Assembly: GCA_020832375.1 (NCBI GenBank)
Contig: JAFIEW010000005.1
Coordinates: forward strand, 1-64,000
From: Cyclobacteriaceae bacterium
GTDB lineage: Bacteria > Bacteroidota > Bacteroidia > Cytophagales > Cyclobacteriaceae
Reading direction: 5' to 3'
Length of the DNA: 64,000 nucleotides
Below, piece after piece: positions 56,324 through 64,000 of the stretch (position 1 is its first letter; each line of letters opens with the position of its first letter). The translations under genes were made by a program, and so were the position numbers. Under the pieces are notes generated by a model. The model was given only the letters and a program-made list of their open reading frames with translations. It was not told where the DNA came from and did not search any database.

Positions 56324-57883
56324 ATGCAAAAATACACGATTTTATGGGCAGATGATGAAATTGATCTACTAAAACCCCATATTCTTTTTCTTAATGACAA
56401 AGGTTATGATGTCACACCTGTTAATAGTGGGTATGATGCTATTGAAGAGTGTGACAATAATAATTATGACATCATTTTTTTAGATGAAAATATGCCAGGA
56501 ATGAGCGGATTAGAAGCACTGGCAAAAATAAAAGCTAAACACCCCTCATTACCAGTAGTTATGATTACTAAGAGTGAGGAGGAACACATCATGGAAGAGG
56601 CCATAGGTTCTCAAATTGCAGACTATTTGATCAAGCCACTCAATCCAAATCAAATCCTGCTTTCAGCAAAAAAAATCCTTGATAACAAACGCTTAGTCAC
56701 TGAAAAGACTAACTTAAGTTATCAACAGGATTTTAGAAATATCAGTATGGCATTTATGGATCGTATGGATCACAATGAGTGGGCAGATGTTTACAAGAAA
56801 TTGATTAGATGGGAATTGGCAATTGACCAGACCGAAACTAGAAGCATGGGAGAGGTCCTTGACAATCAAAAAGAAGAAGCTAACATCAACTTTGTGAAGT
56901 TCATTAAAGAAAATTATGAAGATTGGCTCAATGATCCAAGTGTAGATCGACCACTACTCAGTCATCAGCTATTAGATCAAAAGGTATTCCCATTACTGAA
57001 AAAAGAGCAAAAAGTATTTTTTATTGTCATCGATAATCTTCGCTATGATCAGTGGAAAACCCTTCAGCCAGCTATCAGTGAGATGTACCATGTGGAGGAG
57101 GAAGACTCTTTCTACTCCATCTTGCCTACCACAACAGCTTATAGCCGAAATGCGATTTTCTCAGGCTTAACCCCTTTAGACATGGCAAAATTTCATCCAG
57201 ATATTTGGGTAGGCGAAGATCAGCCTGACGAAGGTAAAAATAACCATGAAGATGAGTTTCTAAAAAGGCAACTTGATAAAAAGCGAATTAACGTAAAGTG
57301 GACGTATCATAAAATTAAAACCGTTCAAGACGGCAGAAATCTTTTGGATGGATTTAATAACCTTAGGCATAATGACTTCAATGTGGCAGTGATCAACTTC
57401 GTAGACATGCTTTCTCATGCACGCACTGACATGCAGATGATCCGTGAGTTGGCACCTGATGAAGCAGCTTACAGATCGCTGACAAAGTCATGGTTTGACC
57501 ACTCTTCTTTTCTTGAGCTATTAAGAAAGCTACAGTCGACAGACTTTAAGGTGATTATCACCACTGATCATGGCACGGTAAGAGTACAGAAACCCACAAA
57601 AATCATAGGGGATAGAAATACTAACACCAACCTCAGATTCAAGCAAGGCAAAAACCTTAATTGCGATGAGTCTGATGTATATATTACGAGAAATCCAGAA
57701 AAGCTGAAGTTGCCGAAAACCAATGTGTCTTCGTCTTATGTTTTTGCTGAAGGCAATAAATTTTTCGCATATCCCAATAACTTCAATTACTACGTCAATT
57801 ATTATAAAGATACCTTTCAGCACGGAGGAATATCGCTTGAGGAAATGGTGATACCCATCATCACATTAAATCCTAAGAAATAA
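56324..57883 (+). CDS. porX: PorX-type response regulator with PglZ domain
   Basis: A 519-residue two-domain protein. Residues 1-120 form a receiver with the phospho-acceptor Asp54 (IIFLDENMPG), acidic pocket ADDE and Lys in ITKSEEE. Residues about 160-519 form a PglZ domain of the alkaline phosphatase superfamily, with VIDNLRYDQWKTL, PTTTAYSRNA and TTDHGTVRV. This combination is PorX, which with the sensor PorY controls type IX secretion genes; its PglZ part is a zinc enzyme. The neighbouring lpx genes are notable because type IX cargo is anchored through lipopolysaccharide in some species. porY is not in the window. Confidence 0.95.
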   Translation: MQKYTILWADDEIDLLKPHILFLNDKGYDVTPVNSGYDAIEECDNNNYDIIFLDENMPGMSGLEALAKIKAKHPSLPVVMITKSEEEHIMEEAIGSQIADYLIKPLNPNQILLSAKKILDNKRLVTEKTNLSYQQDFRNISMAFMDRMDHNEWADVYKKLIRWELAIDQTETRSMGEVLDNQKEEANINFVKFIKENYEDWLNDPSVDRPLLSHQLLDQKVFPLLKKEQKVFFIVIDNLRYDQWKTLQPAISEMYHVEEEDSFYSILPTTTAYSRNAIFSGLTPLDMAKFHPDIWVGEDQPDEGKNNHEDEFLKRQLDKKRINVKWTYHKIKTVQDGRNLLDGFNNLRHNDFNVAVINFVDMLSHARTDMQMIRELAPDEAAYRSLTKSWFDHSSFLELLRKLQSTDFKVIITTDHGTVRVQKPTKIIGDRNTNTNLRFKQGKNLNCDESDVYITRNPEKLKLPKTNVSSSYVFAEGNKFFAYPNNFNYYVNYYKDTFQHGGISLEEMVIPIITLNPKK

Positions 57884-57921
57884 AAAAAAGGATGCTCTTT
57901 AAGTAAGAGCATCCTTTTTTC
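57884..57921. terminator. Terminator of porX
   Basis: AAAAAAGGATGCTCTT pairs with AAGAGCATCCTTTTTT across a 5-nt loop, right at the porX stop codon. Confidence 0.95.
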
Positions 57922-57973
57922 ATAAAGGCTATGATCTAGTGATTAATATTACCGATTCTTGAAGTCTAAAGAA

Positions 57974-58019
57974 ATATTTTTAGCTCGGAATAGAAATTCT
58001 AATGCATATTCCGAGTTTA
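57974..58019 (-). repeat. Half copy of the fold-back element
   Basis: The right arm of the element at 38033-38209 recurs here: AAATATTTTTAGCTCGG followed by AATAGAAATTCTAATGC and ATATTCCGAGTTT. The left arm is missing, so it is a truncated copy. Confidence 0.65.
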
Positions 58020-58031
58020 AGCGTCTGCACC

Positions 58032-58670
58032 TTATGAGTCGCTAAATAATCCGTTAATCTCGCGATTGATCAATTGCACCACATAGCTAAAGTCTTCTAC
58101 ATTATTCACGAAGTCTCGCTGATTCACATCAATGATCAGTAGCTTACCCAGATCGTAGTTTTCTATCCACTCACTATAATGATCGTTGAGGCTTTTTAAA
58201 TAGTCGATTCGAATGGCACTCTCATATTCTCGTCCTCTTTTTTCAATCTGCCCTACAAGTTTAGGAATGTCAGCTTTCAAATATATCAGAAGTTCAGGCG
58301 CCTTTAGCTCTTCCATCATAGAGTCAAAAATGCCATAATAAGTGGCATAGTCGCGCTCATTGAGAAACTTATTTTTATACAAATTCTTCGCAAAAATATA
58401 AGCATCCTCATAAATCGTACGATCCTGAATTACCGTACGCTCATCCTCGCTAATTCGCTTCACTTGGCGAAAGCGAGAATTCAAAAAATAAATTTGCAAG
58501 TGAAATGCCCACCGATGCATATCCTCGTAAAAGTCTGCTAAATACGGATTGTCTTCCACAGATTCTAGCTCCAGTTGCCAGTCAAATTGCTTAGCAAGCA
58601 TGGTTGCCAATGTAGTTTTTCCGCAGCCAATATTCCCTGCAATTGCGATATGTTTTACCTTCCTTGTCAA
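58032..58670 (-). CDS. Deoxynucleoside kinase
   Basis: A 212-residue enzyme of the deoxyadenosine/deoxyguanosine/thymidine kinase-2 family, transferring phosphate from ATP to deoxynucleosides in salvage. The P-loop is GNIGCGKTT, the DRx-type motif is VIQDRTIYEDA, and the lid is KRGREYES. The only usable start is TTG at 58670. It is 46 bases after convergent porX's terminator region and is monocistronic. Which nucleoside it prefers cannot be read. Confidence 0.9.
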   Translation of the reverse strand: MTRKVKHIAIAGNIGCGKTTLATMLAKQFDWQLELESVEDNPYLADFYEDMHRWAFHLQIYFLNSRFRQVKRISEDERTVIQDRTIYEDAYIFAKNLYKNKFLNERDYATYYGIFDSMMEELKAPELLIYLKADIPKLVGQIEKRGREYESAIRIDYLKSLNDHYSEWIENYDLGKLLIIDVNQRDFVNNVEDFSYVVQLINREINGLFSDS

Positions 58671-59422
58671 AATTTCGATTATTTATGCTTATCTCTGAGT
58701 TGATCTTTTTATTTTCTTTTTTGCGTGGAATGAGGAAACGACTCACTAGCGCATCATCACATCAGCTTCATTTTTTCGCTCATAGCGCTTAGCCTTGTTC
58801 CACTATCACCCCACATCCAACCGTTTTTTTTCTCATCTGTTTTTTCTGCGTGGAATGTGGATATGGCTCAGCATGTTTACACCAAAAAAGTGATTAGCCC
58901 ATGCGTCGACCTGCTTCCCATGGAGCATGAAATCCAGATCACCCCCTCATTCCAAGTAAAACATCGTAACGAGAGGTTAACACCAAATACCTAATCGCGC
59001 TACAGTGTGCTATCGGATAACATACTTTTCCAAAACACCTGAAATTAGGTTCATACTTTCGAGATGAAAATCTGGTCTTTTTACCCCCCTCATTCCAAGT
59101 AAAGCCTGAAAATCAGAAGTAAAAAGAACTATTCATCCTCTTCATTCCAGTTGAACTCCTCATTGAGTACAAAGCAAAATGCAAAAATGCTTGCTTTCTC
59201 TAACATTCGAAAGCATTAGCAAGCTTATTTTTTCTACCTTTTGATCTACCTCATTTTGTCAGGAATAAGCAGCTGAAATGTCTAAATGTCGCTAGCCTAA
59301 TACTACAAGGATAGTTCAACTGTCAATATGGCGTAAAATATTGAAGATCTGTTTTTGGCATATCGATTGATGAGTGTAAGGCAAATAACAAGAATTTTAA
59401 GAATTTAAACATACAATTGATC
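58671..59422. other. Long intergenic region upstream of dnaK with a cluster of motifs
   Basis: 752 bases with no gene of convincing length. It holds a cluster of the dispersed motif: GCGTGGAATGAGG (58723-58735), GCGTGGAATGTGG (58848-58860) on the plus strand, then CCCCTCATTCCAAGTAAA (58943-58960), CCCCCTCATTCCAAGTAAA (59084-59103) and a weaker CTTCATTCCAGTTGAA (59140) on the minus strand. A short 24-codon frame at 58920 has no support. Confidence 0.6.
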
Positions 59423-61357
59423 ATGGGAAAAATTATCGGAATTGACTTAGGTACTACTAACTCATGTGTTTCTGTAATGGAAGGAAACGAGCCTGTTGTA
59501 ATACCTAATAGCGAAGGAAGAAGAACAACACCCTCTATTGTTGCATTTTTGGACAATGGTAAAGGTGAAAGAAAAGTAGGAGACCCTGCGAAAAGACAGG
59601 CAATCACCAACCCTCAAAATACTATTAGCTCGGTGAAACGCTTCATGGGTAAGAAATATTCTCAGGTAACTGATGAACACAAAAATGTTTCTTACGCAGT
59701 AGAGCAAGGTGCTAATGATGGTGTGAGAGTGAAAATAGGTGACCGTCAATATACGCCACAAGAGCTTTCAGCGATGATTCTTCAAAAGATGAAGAGCACT
59801 GCCGAAGATTACTTAGGTACCGAAGTGACGCAAGCGGTAATTACTGTACCTGCATACTTCAACGATAGTGAGCGTCAAGCTACTAAAGAAGCGGGTCAAA
59901 TCGCTGGTCTCGAAGTGAAGCGTATTATCAATGAGCCGACTGCTGCGGCATTAGCTTATGGTCTTGACAAAAAAGACAGCGATATGAAAATCGCAGTTTA
60001 TGACCTTGGTGGTGGTACTTTCGATATCTCAATCCTTGAGCTAGGAGATGGCGTATTTGAAGTAAAGTCTACCAATGGTGATGTGCACTTAGGTGGCGAT
60101 GACTTTGACCAAGTAATCATCAATTGGTTGGCTGATGAGTTCAAGAACGATGAAAATATCGATTTGAAGAAAGACCCTATGGCGCTTCAGCGTTTGAAAG
60201 AGTCAGCTGAGAAAGCTAAAATCGAGCTTTCAAGTTCATCTGAAACAGAGATCAACTTGCCATATATTACTGCAGTAGATGGTGTACCTAAGCACTTGGT
60301 AAGAAAACTTACTCGCTCTAAATTTGAGCAATTGGCTGAAAGCCTAGTTGCAAGATCAATGGAGCCATGTAAAAAGGCACTTAAAGATGCTGGCCTTTCT
60401 GCTTCTGATATCGATGAAGTTATTTTGGTAGGTGGTTCTACAAGAATCCCTAGAATCCAAGAGGAAGTAGAAAAATTCTTCGGTAAGAAGCCTTCAAAGG
60501 GTGTAAACCCAGATGAGGTTGTAGCCATCGGTGCTGCCATCCAAGGAGGTGTATTGACGGGTGAGGTAAAAGATGTATTGCTACTCGATGTTACTCCACT
60601 ATCACTAGGTATCGAGACCATGGGAGGTGTGTTTACTAAGTTGATCGAATCGAACACCACCATTCCAACGAAAAAATCAGAGACATTCTCTACTGCCGCT
60701 GACAATCAGCCTTCTGTGGAAATCCACGTATTACAAGGAGAGCGCTCAATGGCGAAAGACAATAAAACGATTGGTAAATTTCACTTGGATGGCATCCCCG
60801 CTGCACCTAGAGGAGTGCCTCAAATTGAGGTGACCTTCGATATCGATGCAAATGGTATCTTGAATGTATCTGCAAAAGATAAAGGTACGGGTAAAGAGCA
60901 AAAAATCCGCATTGAAGCTACTGATGGCTTGACAGATGAGGAAATCGAGAGAATGAAAAATGAAGCCAAAGCCAACGAGGCGAAAGATAAAGAAGAAAAA
61001 GAGCGTATTGAAAAGTTGAACGCTGCAGACTCTTTGATCTTCCAAACAGAGAAGCAATTGAAAGAGTATGGCGAGAAACTATCTGATCCTAATAAGGAGA
61101 AAGTAAACGCTGGCTTAGAGAAGTTGAAAAAAGCTCACGAGGCGAAAGATATTGCCGGTATTGATGCGGCTATGGAAGAGCTCAACGCAGCATGGCAAGG
61201 AGCAGCTCAAGAAATGTATCAGGGTGGCGAAGGTCAGCCAGGTGCGGATCCTAATGCAGCCGCAGGAGATGCAGGTGCAGCCGAAGGTAATGCAAAAGGT
61301 GCTGATGATGTATCTGATGTAGAATATGAAGAAGTAGACGATAAGGACAAGAAATAA
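59423..61357 (+). CDS. dnaK: Chaperone DnaK (Hsp70)
   Basis: A 644-residue Hsp70 that folds proteins using ATP, with DnaJ and GrpE. The nucleotide-binding domain has [37 protein letters not shown] and [12 protein letters not shown]; the substrate-binding domain starts around residue 390 with [24 protein letters not shown]. The C-terminus ends in an acidic [11 protein letters not shown], normal for the family. The ATG at 59423 ([12 protein letters not shown]) is chosen, not a TTG two codons before it. grpE and dnaJ are not adjacent. Confidence 0.97.
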   Translation: MGKIIGIDLGTTNSCVSVMEGNEPVVIPNSEGRRTTPSIVAFLDNGKGERKVGDPAKRQAITNPQNTISSVKRFMGKKYSQVTDEHKNVSYAVEQGANDGVRVKIGDRQYTPQELSAMILQKMKSTAEDYLGTEVTQAVITVPAYFNDSERQATKEAGQIAGLEVKRIINEPTAAALAYGLDKKDSDMKIAVYDLGGGTFDISILELGDGVFEVKSTNGDVHLGGDDFDQVIINWLADEFKNDENIDLKKDPMALQRLKESAEKAKIELSSSSETEINLPYITAVDGVPKHLVRKLTRSKFEQLAESLVARSMEPCKKALKDAGLSASDIDEVILVGGSTRIPRIQEEVEKFFGKKPSKGVNPDEVVAIGAAIQGGVLTGEVKDVLLLDVTPLSLGIETMGGVFTKLIESNTTIPTKKSETFSTAADNQPSVEIHVLQGERSMAKDNKTIGKFHLDGIPAAPRGVPQIEVTFDIDANGILNVSAKDKGTGKEQKIRIEATDGLTDEEIERMKNEAKANEAKDKEEKERIEKLNAADSLIFQTEKQLKEYGEKLSDPNKEKVNAGLEKLKKAHEAKDIAGIDAAMEELNAAWQGAAQEMYQGGEGQPGADPNAAAGDAGAAEGNAKGADDVSDVEYEEVDDKDKK

Positions 61358-61386
61358 AATCCTTTGATGCTAAGTTTGATATAATG

Positions 61387-61420
61387 AAAATGGCCTCTAA
61401 TTTTGGAGGCCATTTTTTTT
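61387..61420 (+). terminator. Terminator of dnaK
   Basis: AAAATGGCCTC pairs with GAGGCCATTTT followed by a T-run. The rest of the gap to trkA (61421-61620) is AT-rich with no visible gene. Confidence 0.92.
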
Positions 61421-61620
61421 GATTTAAATAGAAATTGAAAAATATATCTTCAGTGAAATATTGAACACATTTAAAATTTTATAATTCTCGCATCTATTTT
61501 TAAGTCTAATTTAGTTTTTTGATTAAGCGGTATTTATGAAGGATAGTCTGATTTATTTCTGTCGATTAATTGATAAAGCAGTTCTCTTTACATTCATTTC
61601 TTAATCATCAATCTTCGAAC

Positions 61621-62304
61621 TTACTGTTTTAAAAAGTCTTCTAAGTCAGAGTTTTTACCATAGAGCACTAAAATATCACCATCTTCTAAGGTGGTATCTG
61701 CTGTTGCTACCTCTTGGATTTTTAACTCCTTGACTGTTTTTCCGACCTTACTTTCCTTTTGAACTTGCTTCATGGTTGTTAGTACAAGTAATCCATATTT
61801 TCCCCTAAAATCAGATTCTCTTATAGTTTTTCCATTATACTTTGATGGTAGCTCAGCTTCAATGATACTGTATTTGTCATTGAGCTCGAAAGAATCAATC
61901 ACTTTTTTGAGGCTTAATTTTTTAGCCCATCGATCCGCAGTTTCTTCTTCTGGACTGACAATGTCGTCGACTCCAATTGCTTGAAGTACTTTTTCATGAA
62001 GAGGATTAATAGCTCTAGTGATCAATCTTTTTACTTCAAGGTTTTTAAAAAGAGCGGAAGACATGATGTTAGCACCTTCATTCTCACCAATAGCTACTAT
62101 AACAATGTCAGTATCTTTCAGCGGTAATCCAGTTACGGTAGTTTCATCCGTTGCATCAAGTTGAATGGTATGTGAAATTTTTTCTTTAAAAGCATCTACT
62201 TTATCCATGTCCACATCAATGCCAATAACCTCATTTCCCAGTTTTGTTAATTTTTCTGCAAGGGAAGCACCGAAATGTCCAAGCCCAATAATGATGTATT
62301 TCAT
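61621..62304 (-). CDS. trkA: TrkA/KtrA-like potassium-uptake regulatory subunit
   Basis: A 227-residue cytosolic protein of the RCK family that gates the TrkH/KtrB channel. The N-terminal Rossmann fold has GLGHFGASLAEKL with a GVDVD-type acidic residue in VIGIDVD, and binds nucleotides such as NAD or ATP. The C-terminal RCK_C domain covers about 140-225. At this length it is a single-RCK, KtrA-like form. It lies 67 bases downstream of the channel gene on the same strand. Confidence 0.92.
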   Translation of the reverse strand: MKYIIIGLGHFGASLAEKLTKLGNEVIGIDVDMDKVDAFKEKISHTIQLDATDETTVTGLPLKDTDIVIVAIGENEGANIMSSALFKNLEVKRLITRAINPLHEKVLQAIGVDDIVSPEEETADRWAKKLSLKKVIDSFELNDKYSIIEAELPSKYNGKTIRESDFRGKYGLLVLTTMKQVQKESKVGKTVKELKIQEVATADTTLEDGDILVLYGKNSDLEDFLKQ

Positions 62305-62371
62305 AATTTAAGTTTTTTAGATCATCAGTCAATTTTTCAACTTATATGTTGTATGTAAGAGTTCATGGTAC

Positions 62372-64000
62372 TTAATTGATTGTAATCTCTTCTTTAGAGT
62401 ATCGATAATTTTTTTGTTTAATTTTCACAAAAACAGCAGTTACGAGGGTAAGCATGCTAATTCTACCGATAAACATTACTGCCACAATAATATATTTTCC
62501 AGCAGTACTGAGTTCACCAGTGACGCCTAAACTCAAGCCAACAGTGCTGTAAGCGGAGAAACATTCAAAAGCAAGATCAAGTGACTTTTTGTCAGAGTCT
62601 GTGACCATTAACAATACGAAGGCTAAAAAAATCACCCCTAGGGAGAGAGTGATGACTGCAAAAGCTCTTTTTACAGATATATCCGCGATTTCTCTTCGAA
62701 ATAGTTCTATGCGGTCTTTTCCTTTGGCGAGACTTAATACATTAAGAATAGCAACAGCGAATGTGGTAACTTTGATTCCACCACCAGTAGATTGGGCAGA
62801 TGCACCTATCCACATAAGTAAAAAAACCATCATCAAAGTGGGGAAAGCTATTTGTGCAGTATCCACTGTATTAAAACCTGCGGTTCGAGGTGTGGCAGCT
62901 CCAAAAAAGGCCGTTACTATCTTGCCCCATTCACTATGTTCAGCTAATGTATTATCATATTCTAGTAGATAAAATGCTATTACTGCAATCAAAGTAATCG
63001 ATAAAGTTGTGATGAGTGTTATTCTACTATTCAAATTGAGTAACCAAGGCCTAGAAGAATATATTGTGGGAGTCCAAAACGAGATCAACTTGATTTTAAG
63101 GAAGTTTAAAACATTGACAACGATGGGAAAACCTAAACCACCAATGATAAAGGTAAAGACGATAACCAAATGCAATGGGTAATTAAACCTAAAGTTTTTA
63201 TCATATAGACTATCGCTTAGTGTAGAGAATCCCGCATTACAAAATGCTGATATGCTATGAAAAATGGAGAAAAAGAGCATATCCAATCTACCTGTAAAAA
63301 ACTCCATATCAAGAGATAGGTATATGAGTGTCGAAGCAATCAATTCAAAACCGAATGAGATAAGTATAACATATTTTAAGGTAATGAAAACCTCACTAAG
63401 CTTAATAGATGAGTTGATGCTACTCAATACAATTTGGTTTTCGTACGTAGCACCACCTTTGAAAAAATAAGTGAAGTAACTGACGAAAGTAAGTAACCCA
63501 AGTCCACCAACTTGGATAAGAAGCATAATGATTGTTTGACCAAAGATGGTGAAATCACTACCTGTATCAAGAACAACCAGTCCTGTTACGCAGACAGCGC
63601 TTGTAGATGTAAATAGTGCGTCGGTAAAAGAAATCTCATCTACAGTAGCATTCGGTAACATCAACAGTACAGTACCTAATAAGATGACTGAAATAAAGCT
63701 GAGAATGAAAAGTTGCGCTGGGTCTAATAACTTCCTTGTAAACTTAATTTGTCTGCTTGAAAACTCTCGAACAAAGGTGAGTAGTACCGCTAGCTTCAGC
63801 CAAATCGGGTTTTCGAGTATTAAGTCTGTTTCGAAGGGTACACCTATAAAAACATACATGTATAATAGCCACAGAGCAAAGATGATCGAAATTAGATCAA
63901 AGTAAATTATTTTTCTTTTAAATAAACTCCTGTCATAATAGTACCTCATGAAAGTTGCAATTAGTCCAATCGCTACCGTGATAAAATAAAAACTATCCAA
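62372..64000 (-). CDS. trkH: TrkH/KtrB potassium channel subunit (partial, 5' end beyond window)
   Basis: At least 542 residues of a potassium-transporting membrane channel. Glycine selectivity filters typical of the family are seen in TSAVCVTGLVV, SAFCNAGFSTLSD, RTAGFNTVD and STVGLSLGVTG, with paired helices around each. The reading frame is still open at base 64000, so the start lies outside the window. Together with the adjacent TrkA it forms a sodium- or proton-coupled K+ uptake system. Confidence 0.93.
   Translation of the reverse strand: MDSFYFITVAIGLIATFMRYYYDRSLFKRKIIYFDLISIIFALWLLYMYVFIGVPFETDLILENPIWLKLAVLLTFVREFSSRQIKFTRKLLDPAQLFILSFISVILLGTVLLMLPNATVDEISFTDALFTSTSAVCVTGLVVLDTGSDFTIFGQTIIMLLIQVGGLGLLTFVSYFTYFFKGGATYENQIVLSSINSSIKLSEVFITLKYVILISFGFELIASTLIYLSLDMEFFTGRLDMLFFSIFHSISAFCNAGFSTLSDSLYDKNFRFNYPLHLVIVFTFIIGGLGFPIVVNVLNFLKIKLISFWTPTIYSSRPWLLNLNSRITLITTLSITLIAVIAFYLLEYDNTLAEHSEWGKIVTAFFGAATPRTAGFNTVDTAQIAFPTLMMVFLLMWIGASAQSTGGGIKVTTFAVAILNVLSLAKGKDRIELFRREIADISVKRAFAVITLSLGVIFLAFVLLMVTDSDKKSLDLAFECFSAYSTVGLSLGVTGELSTAGKYIIVAVMFIGRISMLTLVTAVFVKIKQKNYRYSKEEITIN

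Noticed and set aside
58920-58994. 24-codon plus-strand frame in the dnaK upstream region
   Set aside because: No ribosome-binding context, no similarity, and it contains part of the dispersed motif.
60187-60705. 172-codon minus-strand frame inside dnaK
   Set aside because: It lies wholly opposite dnaK, with the Ser-rich composition expected of an antisense shadow.

Overview
The window reads as a piece of a Bacteroidota chromosome, probably from the Cytophagales side of the phylum. The gene content supports this: a fused LpxC-FabZ, a two-domain HisB, a TamL-type outer-membrane lipoprotein, the type IX secretion regulator PorX, a secreted enzyme with a C-terminal type IX sorting tail, and promoter-like sequences of the TTTG / TAnnTTTG kind. 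DNA is AT-rich. Genes are tightly packed, with many bidirectional hairpin terminators between convergent genes. No tRNA, rRNA, CRISPR array or prophage is visible. The genus is an inference I cannot settle.

Layout. 0.2-9.7 kb: an aspartoacylase-like zinc hydrolase, an ABC1/UbiB kinase with a TetR-like gene and a coiled-coil gene, a Tat-exported lipoprotein superoxide dismutase, an inositol monophosphatase, Lnt, and a DUF4105/Lnb-like protein. 9.8-14.9 kb: a histidine operon hisG-hisD-hisC-hisB on the minus strand. It is preceded by a short ORF packed with histidine codons, directly behind a consensus promoter. 15-20 kb: a universal stress protein, MetRS, and an exported metallo-beta-lactamase/rhodanese protein. 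20.2-21.1 kb: a ruined vapBC toxin-antitoxin locus split by a small transposon-like element. 21.4-26 kb: a GH31 enzyme with a type IX tail and a barrel-like protein. 26.4-38 kb: XseA/XseB, TamL, a SpoU methyltransferase, a three-gene BatA/DUF4175 membrane cluster and an M20 peptidase. 38.5-43.2 kb: a 1,488-residue AsmA-like protein. 43.6-47.1 kb: a TPMT-like methyltransferase and a BatA/DUF58 cluster. 47.5-58.7 kb: MutS2, an ABC ATPase, the lipid A genes lpxA, lpxC/fabZ and lpxD, an HD hydrolase, PorX and a deoxynucleoside kinase. 59.4-64 kb: DnaK and a TrkA/TrkH potassium uptake pair, the latter cut by the window edge.

Themes. Much of the window concerns the cell envelope: lipoprotein maturation (lnt, lnb-like), lipid A synthesis, outer-membrane assembly (TamL, AsmA-like) and type IX secretion control (PorX).

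The least ordinary content is non-coding. It consists of (1) the histidine leader peptide; (2) three copies of a ~310-bp element with terminal inverted repeats and target duplications, one lying exactly between the broken vapB and vapC; (3) a 177-bp fold-back element with a half copy elsewhere; and (4) a recurring GTGGAATGAGG-type motif clustered upstream of dnaK.
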